A stretch of 34,692 bases of DNA from contig NC_049992.1 of NCBI RefSeq assembly GCF_000003815.2, forward strand, positions 1,582,230 through 1,616,921, read 5' to 3'. Below the pieces are notes generated by a model. The model ran no database searches, was not told where the DNA came from, and saw only the letters and a list, made by a program, of their open reading frames with translations. This document shows, in pieces, positions 10,030 to 20,042 of the stretch (position 1 is its first letter; the number at the start of each line of letters is the position of its first letter). The stretch comes from Branchiostoma floridae. Lineage: Eukaryota; Chordata; Leptocardii; Amphioxiformes; Branchiostomatidae. The translations under genes and the position numbers were made by a program.

Positions 10030-10840
10030 TTACTCATTGAAAAGCAACTGGGTGAAAAACTGGGTGACTGGAAACAGTCAGTTTTACAAAGAGCTGAAAC
10101 CATGATTCATTTCCAAATAAGCAGCAATGTGAGCTTTATTTCACACTATAATTAATCTGAACCGCAAAACACAGAAGTACGAATAACACGACATTCAACT
10201 GCAAGTCACAAAGCATTGGAAAATTTCATACTTTTTAAACTGGCGCTATTGTTAAGAATAGATATGTTTAACAGAAGAAAAAACGTCAAAATCTTAATTT
10301 ATGCATTGGCACAGGAAGCACGAGATTGCGGGTAGTCTAACAACGGCATCTATCTTGACTGGCCAGTACTGCAGTTGCACTGGTTCAGACCACAAGTTAC
10401 TTGCAAATATACTTGACTAACTAATATACTTTAATATACTTAACTACTACGGACATAAGTTACAAATTTGATCCGTGTACACATTTGAGTTGGAAGAAAG
10501 TTAAGCACTGTAGCGTGTAGGTACCGTTACTAGTTCCCTCTGGCCAGACGTGTCCGTGTAACAACTTACAAACAAGGCCACCGTTCCTAGCCTCTACCAG
10601 GCTCCGCGGATCGGTGGTCTAAACGTAGTCGAAAATGGACAAGTAGCGCCAATATTAGTAGAGTCGGTCGGCCAGAGAAGCAGTGAGGAAATAATCCCTC
10701 TGTCCGACTAGCGTAATATGGACTCTATTTATCCAATTTCCACTATAAGACCATCGGACCCTGGTCACGGCTATACCATTCCGACCCCGGTCCTCCCAGC
10801 GGCCGTGGCGACAGTGGGTAGGTCAAAGACTAACGGATCG
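10030..10840. other. Gene-free region upstream of locus 2
   Basis: No coding or mobile-element signature was recognised. The right part (from about 10500) is less AT-rich, contains many CpGs, and leads into the TAATTA-rich interval. Confidence 0.35.
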
Positions 10841-10848
10841 GACACGCC

Positions 10849-12340
10849 TAATTAAGTCTGTGTCACTAATTAGCCGTGTTAATCAGTAATGAAGGGGTGC
10901 CACAAAACGGCTACAGGATGTTCATTAGGGACGAGACGGCGCAGTACCGGTCAGATCCGCTAGAGCTGCCACGTCCGTTCTAGTGCTTGGTGTGACAGCT
11001 AAAGGACACACGTAGTTTGCTTGCTGAAAAAAGCTGAAATTGGCCAAGAGAACTGTAGACTTTGCCAGAGAAAGAAGCTAGGAAAGAAGCTAACCTGCAC
11101 CAGGCCTGTTGGTGAGTTATTAACAGCACTAGTAGAATTCGGCCAAAGTAGGGTGGGCAAACTCCTTCGCCTGCTTTTCTTCAAGTTCAACAAGCAAAGA
11201 AGTTCTGTAACGGCCACTGCATGTGTCTGTGTCTGTGTCGCGGCCTTGGCACCGACCCCCCGCGGGCCGACCTCGCCTGTCCCCCGCCCACTGCCCCACC
11301 CCGTCCCGCTGGACCCGGCCCGATAATTAACGGGCTTTTGTCCGGCTGATCACACCGACCCCCCGCGGGCCGACCTCGCCTCTCCCCCGCCTACTGCCCC
11401 GCCCCGTCCCGCTGGACCCGGCCCGATAATTAACGGGCTTTTGTCCGGCTGATCAGACGGACGTCGACGCGCTGTTGGCGCACCGCCGCCAGTGATAATG
11501 AAGTGGCGTTATGAATTATGTACCCGGGTAATTATCGGTGGCTTGTTTGTTTTTCCGCGTGTGAAACGGGGATTGTGTGTGTCTGTGATCACTCGGACTA
11601 AAAACTACTCTGTTGATGTTATTGTGATATCAGGCAGATATCACAGTTTCCGCTTTCTGACAAGTTTACCGTGAGACGCCTTACTTGTAAACAAGGGCTA
11701 TTCTCAGAAGTCTGTTTACGGACATAGCTGTAATTGTTGGGCAAGAAAGAACCACGCAATAACATACTAGTACTACATGTAGAAGATCTATTGAAATGCT
11801 AGGGAGATTTTGACTGGTTATTTTCTATCTCACTTTTCAACCAGTTTTTATCGAAGTTCTAACCCGCATCCATACCGGATAGAAATCAGCCGGGAGTCTC
11901 TGTGTTACATGTAAAATGACATAACCTCTATCGCTTGACACAAAAAAACAAGACAACTGATTGTGACGAAACAGTCTGTACAAGATATCTTGTGCTGCTG
12001 AAGAATAAAAAAGAAAAGTTGACAAATGTTGAGAATCATCAGATGCCAAAGTATCACAGTTGCAGCATTGGTTCCTCACATGCGGAGGGCAAACTCCTCT
12101 GGCAAATTTTTCTCCACATTTGCCAATTTTTCACTATTTTTCAGCAAGGTATCAACACGCCGCACCGACAGTGATTATGGCTATGAATTATGTACCCATA
12201 GTACCAGTCACCCTGGCTGTCTCCAGTCGGCTAAAACCGTCTCCGCACACAATCGGCGTGACGGGATGACAATACCCGGGAAAGGCGCCGGGCCTGCCGA
12301 GTGCCACGTCGCCCTAAAGGCGCGCTCTCACCGGTAATTA
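10849..12340. promoter_or_regulatory. Candidate homeodomain-rich cis-regulatory region
   Basis: Six exact TAATTA cores lie at 10849, 10867, 11324, 11427, 11529 and 12335, all within 2 kb upstream of the locus 2 start codon. About 0.4 would be expected by chance in this length. Two sit inside the near-palindrome CCCGATAATTAACGGG carried by the 103-bp duplication. TAATTA is the core of Antp/Lhx/Msx-type homeodomain sites. Regulatory function is inference. Confidence 0.35.
11251..11455. repeat. 103-bp GC-rich tandem duplication
   Basis: Two copies, 11251-11353 and 11354-11455, share ACCGACCCCCCGCGGGCCGA, then CTGGACCCGGCCCG, TAATTAACGGG and GTCCGGCTGATCA, with only a few substitutions. It is upstream of locus 2. 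Confidence 0.9.
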
Positions 12341-12492
12341 GCCGCTAAACGGCTATCACCGCGCGACCTCAGGAGACACCCCCGCCGAGCGGACAAAATC
12401 CGCCGCAAACGAACCTGAAAACTTCCTTCCCATCCTTCCCCGGGTCACAAGACTGCAGTGCGGCCGTCTGCCGCTATCCAGGCGTGCTGCAG

Positions 12493-12505
12493 TTTAAATA
12501 TATAC
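12493..12505 (+). promoter_or_regulatory. Possible TATA element of locus 2
   Basis: TTTAAATATATAC lies about 220 bases before the ATG at 12726 in otherwise GC-rich DNA. It could position transcription start near 12525-12535. No initiator was verified. Confidence 0.25.
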
Positions 12506-12725
12506 ACAGATGTACCCGTGTGTGCGACACTGGTAGTGCGATCGCGAGGCGCCAGCTTGATTGGTGCGAGTCAGAGCACACAGATTCCCTTACAGTGGGG
12601 ACCAGGTACCACGGGACAGAGTAGGCGATACGCGCGGGAAGTAAAACAACGTTTCCTACGGGGAGCAGTAGTGGACACTGGAGGTTTGTGTTATCACACT
12701 GACGTCCCAGTGGAGATTTTCCGAC

Positions 12726-12908
12726 ATGTCCTGCTCTGGAGTTATCCGCCTGCTGTGCCTGCTAGCCGTGGGGTGGGAGGTTTGCGTCGTGGCGGCGTCC
12801 AAAGTTCGCGCCGTCCGGAGTTACCGGGGAGAGGTGCCCGTCTTCGATAACGACTACTACGCCTTGGAACACAACGAGACGGTCGTCAGTAACGAACATG
12901 ACGATGAG
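12726..12908 (+). CDS. Exon 1 of secreted protein gene (locus 2)
   Basis: Sixty-one codons from ATG. Residues 1 to about 25 form a signal peptide (Met, then hydrophobic LLCLLAVG and VCVVAA, cleavage probable after Ala-Ala-Ser or nearby). A polar stretch follows with a sequon at Asn50-Glu-Thr and acidic residues ending Asp-Asp-Glu. The frame meets a splice donor GAG|GTCAGT at 12908/12909 in phase 0; beyond it only six more codons remain before a stop. Exon 2 at 33548 also starts in phase 0, so the two join without a shift. The family is not recognised. It is probably a secreted or receptor-ligand precursor. The 5' UTR limit is unknown. Confidence 0.65.
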
Positions 12909-13436
12909 GTCAGTAAAAATCTTTAATATCTTATAGATTATTTCTTTAACGACGTGCGAACGAAATGCCTTTATTGCACGTCTGCGATATTACATTAAGC
13001 TAAGTAAAGCGAGTGTAAGTACAAGTCGTATGTGGTGATGCGGTGATTTAACTACAGGAGTGACATAGGAAGAAGGCACCTTACTACGTCTTCAATGACT
13101 GATATATGTACGTATAGGATCGCTACTCAGGCCAGGTGTAAGACGTTCCTGTACCCAAGTGTTGCACCTGTCTTGTAGACGTTTCGTCTTGGTCTCGGCT
13201 CTGCAAGGTCACCAAGACACGACGGAAATAACTTCAGGTTCTCCTCACAGCGCCCAGAAGGAAAACAACGTCCCGTGAAATGTATCTACTTCACGGAGAG
13301 GTAATATTAGAAGTCTTGTGTCTAAAAATACGCGAGTCAAAACATGTCACAAGTCACGGTAAACGCTGATTATGGGTTGATAACTTGATTTGGTGAAACG
13401 TGTTCTTTTGACGCAAAGGACGACCTTCGTGGAGCT

Positions 13437-13600
13437 GAATAGCCTCCACCAGGCCTTCCTACGGAGTTAGGGATAGTAGAATTTGGCAGGAAAAAAGGTG
13501 AACTATATATTGGACAGTTAATTCAGCGTCTTTACCCTTGGTTGGAAGCGTAGCCTCCACTAGGCCTTCCTATGGGGTTGAGAGGATCGTAGAATTAGGG
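13437..13600. repeat. Two-copy direct repeat (~108-bp spacing)
   Basis: The block TAGCCTCCACCAGGCCTTCC, followed by GGAGTTAGGGATAGTAGAATT, appears at about 13440-13495. It reappears with changes (TAGCCTCCACTAGGCCTTCC) at about 13549-13600. Confidence 0.65.
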
Positions 13601-13639
13601 GGAAATGGGGAAATTGGACAGGGGAGTCAGTCTGGTAGA

Positions 13640-14425
13640 AACTATACTAAACTCCCCTGGCAAACTATCGTCCCTCATGATAACCAACGTAGTGTGATTG
13701 AGGCTTAAAACTGGAAGGGAGATGTATACAGCGCAGGAACCCCCACCCGGGTCACCTCACTCCCACCGGGAGCTGGCACGACACTCGGCGGGGCGCAGCG
13801 CTTGTGCCCCCGCCGGGCCCGCTCCAGTCCCCCGGTGACCCGCACAAACGTTCCGCCGAGTTTCCCCCGCCCATCACAACCCCGTGATTTCTCACAGATG
13901 ATCCCCGAAAGTGCAAATCCGCCTTTTTCACACATGTGTACAAAGAAAACCGAGTGAGCGCGAAGAAACAACTTTCTCCTGACGCTTTTGTCCCAATAAA
14001 AACCACAGTCCCCCAAGTTTACCACAACCCCGCCAGCCAAATTGAGATGTCTTCCCCAAAAGCAACATTTCAGCCCGGGATTGTCTTCAAAGCGTGGAAT
14101 ATAATGGTCCGTAAGGCGATTTTCCTGCAGGAGAGGTCCGATGCGGGTGATGAGTCGGTTCTGTACATAAACTAACGCTTCTAATGTTACCGCTCGGCTC
14201 AGTTCTGCGCGCCGCGAAGGGGTGGCGAGTCGCGGCGGAAGAAAGCGGGAGGCACCGTGCGTGTCCGGAGTGTTAGCACGGTAAAGGAGCGTGAAAGGGG
14301 CGACGAGTGATGCCCCGAACATTTCATTAAAAGTTCGCCTCGGTCGAGACGAGGAGCAACACGTTCATGTAACGGGACCCGTGTCGGTATTCCAGGCTTG
14401 CACCCTCCGTGGTGGCACTTTTAGT
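13640..14425. other. GC-rich intronic segment, no supported gene
   Basis: The interval 13740-14330 is CpG-containing and has a 205-codon open frame on the minus strand (13705-14322). The frame lacks a recognisable domain, signal peptide or splice context, so I do not call it a gene. It could be a conserved noncoding or CpG-island sequence. Confidence 0.35.
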
Positions 14426-14429
14426 TACT

Positions 14430-14585
14430 CTCCAAGCAGAGGTTAGGCTACTGCTTTTTTCTGACGTTTTTAGGTGCTTGTATCAGGTTTTCAATCTTCA
14501 AGTTTTGCTTTGTGACATAAAGAAAACCTGGCAATATAGAAAGACCGATAAAAACGCCCAGCCAAAGCCTAACGTCTGCTTGGAG
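14430..14585. mobile_element. MITE, CTCCAAGCAGA family, copy 1
   Basis: The termini CTCCAAGCAGAGGTTAGGCT (14430-14449) and AGCCTAACGTCTGCTTGGAG (14566-14585) are inverted repeats with one mismatch. The interior is AT-rich and non-coding. The same terminus recurs at 15432, 17180 and elsewhere in this intron. No clear target duplication. Confidence 0.75.
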
Positions 14586-15104
14586 CAACCTAACGCCTTC
14601 CCAGAAAACCCGTTGGAAATCGGGAATCTTAGAAACTTCTTGAAGTTTCTTTCTTCCTGTACAGATTGTAGCAAAACCAGATAAAACACAGTTGGTCCTT
14701 TTTAATGAAAACATTTTTTTTTCACCAATACAAAAGACTGCATTTCATTAGGTATATCTTAAGTGTAAAAATGGGGACATTTCCGTTTTCTTAGAGAGAA
14801 AGAATTTTCCCGTTTGTTGGAGTATTCGAGTCCATTTTTCATTATTGGCTTACTCCGTTTACCCACAAACACGTACGGTAGAAAATCCGCAGTGACAACC
14901 ACACAGCGTCCCTTTCACACATCGCCCTCGCACTCTCTTACACCAGTCTCAAGTCAGCTTGTGGAATAATTCAGATTCCTGTCAGCCTTCTACCGTCCGT
15001 TACAGCTGTCAATCACACGCCGTTCCCGCCACTTCTGCCCGCGACAGGGAGGGCGCTCCTGGCGCCACGTATTTGCCGAGAAGCGAGCTCTCGCCACTGA
15101 TCCG

Positions 15105-15117
15105 CTATAAATATCTG
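15105..15117 (+). promoter_or_regulatory. Strong TATA-like element inside intron 1
   Basis: CTATAAATA in a GC-rich setting (ATCCGCTATAAATATCTGCC). It resembles a core promoter, but no downstream first exon with a donor and ATG could be supported. Confidence 0.2.
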
Positions 15118-15179
15118 CCCCGACCGCCGATAAAACTCACGAGTCAATTCTCGAGTCGATAAAGCTGCAGGGTTAGACT

Positions 15180-15404
15180 TAGTCTCCAAGCAGACCCTAC
15201 GGTGCCTTAGAAATTATATTAAAGCTGGCAATGGAGCCTAGGTCTCCAAACAGACCCTACGGTGCCTTAGAAATAGTATCAAAGCTGGCAAAGGAGTATA
15301 GCCGACCAAAGGGAGATAGCCGGCTAAGGGAGTCAAACGGGCACCTGGTGCCTTGCCAGCTTTGATACTATTTCTAAGGCACCGTAGGGTCTGCTTGGAG
15401 ACTA
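15180..15404. mobile_element. MITE with ~50-bp perfect arms and duplicated left end
   Basis: The right arm (15353-15404) is the inverse of the left arm at about 15239-15290. The shared sequence runs from TCTCCAAGCAGACCCTACGG through TATCAAAGCTGGCAA. The left end is present twice (15180-15237 and 15238-15295). Flanks GGGTTAGACT and GGGTTCGACT form an imperfect 9-10 bp target duplication outside TAGTCTCC and GGAGACTA. No coding capacity. Confidence 0.85.
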
Positions 15405-15431
15405 GGGTTCGACTCTCATCTAAAACTTACC

Positions 15432-15810
15432 CTCTTCAAGCAGACGTTAGGACCCGAGATTTTTTTTTTACAACAGCGCAACGTACTGGAAAAGCTCTGT
15501 AAATTTGTTTACACAAGTTTTAAAAAGAAAGAAGAGACTCTGTAGACTTAGATGATATAAAATGTAACCTCTTCACACATCTACTTTAGATATCTAACTC
15601 AATGCGTTTACTGATTTAGCCCGTGTTGGACAAGAATATGCAATACAATCATTGTCATAGTCATCTTGTAGGCATTTTATCGGACCTGTTACTTTGTCAG
15701 GTTTCCCTCTTGTCTGACGTCCTAACGTAGGAACCTGACAAGATAAAAACCCGACAAGAATGCACAAAACGATGTGAAAACTAGCCGGAGCCTAACCTCT
15801 GCTTGGAGAG
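15432..15810. mobile_element. MITE, CTCCAAGCAGA family, copy 2
   Basis: The left end CTCTTCAAGCAGACGTTAGG pairs with the right end CCTAACCTCTGCTTGGAGAG over ~20 bases with a few mismatches. The ~380-bp interior is non-coding. Confidence 0.65.
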
Positions 15811-15969
15811 AAAGCCCTACTCGGGTCGAGGCAGCGATCCTACATGCAGTCACCCCGACTCATTTTCCGCGATTGTTTGTTGACGTTTTCACCCCCGTCC
15901 GTTCCCCTTTAAATGACGGCAGTGGAGCGTTTTAAAAGGCGGGATCCGGTTACTTTGAGGAGCCCACAA

Positions 15970-16232
15970 ACCCGAGAACGGTTTACACTGCGCGCTACTT
16001 GGACGGGAGGAGTGCTTCAGAACGGTTTACACTGCGCGCTATTTGGACGGGAGGAGTGCTTCAGACAAACCCGTGAACGGTTTACACTGCGCGCTACTTG
16101 GACGGGAGGAGTGCTTCAGACAAACCCGAGAACGGTTTACACTGCGCGCTACTCGGACGGGAGGAGTCCTTCAGACAAACCCGTGAATGGTTTACACTGC
16201 GCGCTACTTGGTGAAGTGAAGAAGTGCTTCAG
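15970..16232. repeat. 55-bp minisatellite (five copies)
   Basis: Units beginning AACGGTTTACACTGCGCGCT occur at 15977, 16021, 16076, 16131 and 16186 (last copy AATGG). The first unit is 44 bp because it lacks the ACAAACCCGNG spacer. 55 is not a multiple of three, so the ORF through it is not a conserved protein repeat. Confidence 0.9.
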
Positions 16233-16410
16233 GAGCGAACCCAGGCCCGCTGTAGGAAACGGCGCCTTTGTAAACTCTGCTCGACGAGTTTGCCAAAGAA
16301 CTCTCTTCTGTATATCAAACGGTTCTGAAACATACTCCTCTGCATCTCTCCCTCTTTACTTCTTCTCTTGCTTTCTCTCTTTCCCTTCCACTCATTCTAT
16401 CACTACCTTT

Positions 16411-16510
16411 NNNNNNNNNNNNNNNNNNNNNNNNNNNNNNNNNNNNNNNNNNNNNNNNNNNNNNNNNNNNNNNNNNNNNNNNNNNNNNNNNNNNNNNNNN
16501 NNNNNNNNNN
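16411..16510. other. Assembly gap (100 N)
   Basis: Exactly 100 unknown bases, the conventional size for a gap of unknown length. It follows a CT-rich stretch. Exons or repeat units may be missing here. Confidence 0.98.
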
Positions 16511-16957
16511 ATTACTTTCCCGTCTCAGTGAACAAAGGGTGGGACTTTTGAAAAGACCACAACAGACTCAGGATGTCTTTATAATAAGTCTTCCGTGACG
16601 CCGAAACGTTTAAAGGATAAAAAGGCGCCAATAGATACCCGCTAGCCTTGCGCCACGTAATCGTCCGATTAGAAAAGATAGAACTGTTTCTGCGTGCTGT
16701 GTGGAGTTGTAGCCCGGGACTCAATATCCAATTGGGTGGAAGTAATACTAGTAGATGTCAGCAGGCAAAATCGTAACGTTTCTAGCTACCGTGTTTATCG
16801 CAAACAATCTTCCAAACGCAGGCTACAAAACGGCGCGGTAGAAAACTTAAGAATAAAAAAAAAAACAGGAAAAAAAATAGACCGAGAAAACTTTACAAAT
16901 TGGCTTTCCAACGTCCTCTTGGGGTCGAGTGGGGTCACAACGTCTTTGTGGGGTTGG
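16511..16957. other. Intronic stretch without recognised features
   Basis: Only short ORFs and an A-rich stretch at 16851-16880 are seen. Nothing is supported. Confidence 0.4.
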
Positions 16958-17165
16958 GTGGCGTAACACGGGGGGGGGGGGGGGCATTTTCCCTAGGACA
17001 CAAAAATCCTGGGTTCAAATCCTTGGACCGATCTTGGGCCCTTGGGATAGTCACTCTGCACGACTTCCCTAGCTCCATCCAGGTTTGAAAATTGGGGCCT
17101 AACTTCGGTTGGGGGGTAAAAGGTGGTGGAAGGAGAGGCATGCCGATACCGTGCCCTAAACACAG
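16958..17165 (+). mobile_element. tRNA-derived SINE, copy 2
   Basis: A B box GGTTCAAATCC is followed by CAGGTTTGAAAATTGGGG, ACTTCGGTTGGGG and GATACCGTGCCCT in the order of the copy at 186-452. It contains a G homopolymer at 16971-16984. It abuts the MITE starting at 17180. Confidence 0.7.
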
Positions 17166-17179
17166 GGGCCATGGGGTTA

Positions 17180-17596
17180 CTCTCCAAGCAAAGGTAAATG
17201 GGGGAATCCTGTCTATAGGGGGGGGCACACCTGCGTATATATTTAAGTCCGTATGAGGCGCGCATGGGAGTATTTGCCTCCGCCAGGGTCCACAGGTCGT
17301 TGTAAAAATAATAAAAATTGGACAAACGGAAACAGGTAAAATGTCAAACGAGTAAGTGGGGTCGCTAACCATACTTCCCGGACGGCTAACTCATCGGGCA
17401 GGGTATGTATCTCTATTTGTCCAATTTGTACTATTTTCCCCGCGACCTGTGGAGCCTGGTAGAGACTTCATACGCACCTCAAACGGACTTGAATATATAC
17501 GCATGTGTGACCCCACCTTATGATGGGGCCTGTTGACAGAAACAGACGGCATATGAAAAAAGGTACGATGTTCCCCACCAACCTCTGCTTGGAGAG
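17180..17596. mobile_element. Long-armed foldback MITE
   Basis: The outer ends CTCTCCAAGCAAAGG and CCTCTGCTTGGAGAG are inverted. Inside them, 17222-17325 is the diverged inverse of 17405-17515 (shared blocks GCGTATATATT, AAGTCCGT, CCACAGGTCG, AATTGGACAAA). The loop is about 80 bp. It is non-coding, and the two arms have diverged noticeably, so the element is not recent. Confidence 0.75.
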
Positions 17597-17862
17597 AAGT
17601 CGGGCTAACTTTTACCTTCTTTCTGTCATTTATCTGTGGTACTGTTAGAACTTAAAATAAGGTACTAACTTTGAGTGTAGTCTACAGTGTCTTCGCTTTT
17701 CTTGGAAGCAAATAAAAACGTCTGCTTGGAGAGTAGTTGGTCTACCTTTACCTTCTGCCTGTCCCTTGTATGTGGCTCTTTTGCACCTTAAAATACGTCA
17801 TTAACTTGGGCATAGTCCACAGTGCCTTCGCTTGTCTTGGAAGCAAATAAAAACGTCTGCTT
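17589..17862. repeat. 137-bp direct tandem duplication
   Basis: Two copies (about 17589-17725 and 17726-17862) each end GGAAGCAAATAAAAACGTCT followed by GCTTG. They share TTTACCTTCT, CTTAAAATA and TAGTC(T/C)ACAGTG blocks. Each carries one CTGCTTGGAG-type MITE terminus. Confidence 0.8.
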
Positions 17863-18394
17863 GAATACCAGTTTGGAAGTTAGAGAAATACGGTATCCTG
17901 TGAGGCATTTAAAACGCCAAAAGCCCGCGGGCCCCACGGGACCTGGCTGCGGGTCACCCGCTAAAAGTGCGGATAAAGCCTGATACCAAGATGAAAGGAA
18001 AATGGAGTATTTCCAAAACACGGGAAAGGGAGAAAATTACCCTTAATTAGGCTCGCCTAGTCTCTTAGAGAAATACTCGGCTGAAGTGACGAGGGGGGCT
18101 AAATTGGGATCAAGTTCTGGTGGGTGAGGGTTCGGGGATTGTTCCCCTGTCCGTAACGGTACGAGCCACAACAGCGCGCTTCCCTGGTATGTAAGGGTTG
18201 GGGATTGTTTCAAAAGAGCACACTTCCCTGAAAATAAACTGTGCGGCTTCCGCAATTTTCCCCTCCGGTGCAGAATTCCCGCGGTCCCGGCCTCCCGGGG
18301 TGTGGGGGCAGGGAGGCGTGAAACAGAACATCATAGTGTGTAGCTACGGTCTGGCGCAGTGGTTGAGGCGTCTTTTTGATAAAAAAAAGAAAAG

Positions 18395-18612
18395 GTAGTC
18401 CCCAGGCCGTGGGTTGTTATCCACTGTGTCCAGGGCACGGTATTTGAAGGCTGACGCTTTCCTACCCAAACGAAGTCAGGTAGACATTCTTACACCTGGG
18501 TGGAGTGAGATAATTCGCTTTAAGTGCCTTTTCCAGTATCACAAATCGGTAGCATGTCAGGATTCGAACCCTGGATTCTGGACCAACACCCCGCAGTTAC
18601 TCCACAAGACCT
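18395..18612 (-). mobile_element. tRNA-derived SINE, copy 3
   Basis: The plus strand shows the family's inverse: GTTATCCACTGTGTCCAGGG, CACGGTATTTGAAGG, AACGAAGTCAGGTA, TACACCTGGGTGGAGTGAG and the inverted B box GGATTCGAACCCTGG at about 18560. A separate A-box-like stretch, TGGCGCAGTGGTTGAGGCGT, lies just upstream at 18352-18371 on the plus strand. Confidence 0.75.
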
Positions 18613-18859
18613 TTCTATTCCTTTCTATCCACTTCCAAATCCCTAATCTCAATGAGGTCCTTCTTAGCGTCTTACGCGAGGTTTTGATGCTTTTTTCTGC
18701 GTCTTTCTTATTGTCTCTACCCCTCCCTTGAGGACTACTACAAAACAAAACTCACAAGTACTTTAAACGCTGTGCTGGACCCTACATCTGCTTGGAGATT
18801 AGTTTTCCTTTTCCTGTCATCCTGGTCCTGGTGGTGTGTATTGGGAACTCTCTGGGGTG

Positions 18860-19738
18860 ATAACAACCTAATAATGCCAACTATTTTGGAAACATGTTCA
18901 AGGAGCGCCTTAAAGACGAGTTTCTATCCAGCTGGCGACAAAAAATCAAAAGTTCCAGTAAACTCGAGACATATTCAAAAATAAAATCTGAATTCCAGAT
19001 TGAGAAATACTTGCTTTCGGTCCAAAACAAATCCTTCGTAGCCAATACAACAAAACTGAGAATTGCTTCACACCAGTTAGAAATTGAAAAAGGCCGTCAC
19101 AATAATGTCCCAGCAAGCCAGAGACTGTGTCCAACATGCAAAGAAGGCGTAGAAGATGAATACCATTTCATGATAGAATGTCCGACTTACATAGAAGAAA
19201 GAGCTAAATTAATGCAGACGATAAAGTACAAATCACTACCAAAGACAAACAGAGAGCTATTTCATGTACTTATGTCATGTCCCGACACTGTTTCCGTTTA
19301 CGTAGGTCAATACATATATACATCCATGCAGAAAAGAAACCTCATGATATCAACTTAATTTGTGAACATTGTCATAGTAATGTAATATACTAGACGATAA
19401 GATCCTCGCTGTGTCTCCTCTTCATCATATTGCTTGTATAAAATGGAGCCCGAATGCAGTATGTATAAAATCGAGCCTGAATGTAGTATGTATTAGATTC
19501 ATGTTATTAGCAAATAGTTCATGTTATTAGCAAATAGTCTGTAGCAACATTCTAGATTTGTTTCACATCGATGCATCATACACTATGTTCCTTCGAACAT
19601 TGCATAACCTTCATCTATTGTTACTTCTACTACTAGTATATTACTAGTTGCCTTATGCATTATAACGTTACCTAAGTTTGCCATACATTGTACCCGTTTT
19701 ACAACTGTTGTGCAATAAACTTTGACTTGACTTGACTA
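18860..19738 (+). mobile_element. 5'-truncated LINE with intact C-terminal frame
   Basis: 18894-19358 encodes 154 residues of the C-terminal domain common to CR1/L2-like LINEs. These are a LKDEFLSSWRQKI block, a KLETYSKIKSEF block, the RIASHQLEIEKGRHNN block, and a CCHC-type CPTC...HFMIEC finger followed by PTY. No reverse-transcriptase core remains. The frame is open upstream of the Met to about 18870. A 3' UTR of ~380 bp follows, with two small tandem repeats (19441-19540), AATAAA at 19714, and a terminal TTGAC repeat at 19721-19737. The domain assignment is from motif memory and the clade is not resolved. Confidence 0.85.
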
Positions 19739-20042
19739 ATGCCCCGCAGTTTCAGCCCTTCCTTCAAAACAACATGTTTTAAAACTGTTTTTCACAGATT
19801 AGCATCTTTTCTTCCCTGACGGGTGACTCCACTGAACTGTAACAGTAGCTGCGAAAGCTAGCCCAGACCGTGTTGTGTGGATGATGACCCGTCTGCGTGC
19901 ATACAACACGGTTTTCCTCGATCACACGAAAGCAAGCCGAGAAAATTGCTCCTGTACATCTCGCCCCTGTAATTTTGTACGGAAGGGCAGCGGAGTCGAA
20001 CCTCAGGCGGCTGCCAGTCGGGCGCCTCTGTCAGCACGACAG

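Noticed and set aside
13705-14322. 205-codon minus-strand ORF
   Set aside because: No domain, signal peptide or splice context; composition looks like a GC-rich island where stop codons are rare, and overlapping frames are also open.
15913-16551. 212-codon ORF with repeated TARYS-type blocks
   Set aside because: Runs through a 55-bp minisatellite in shifting frames and then through the N gap.
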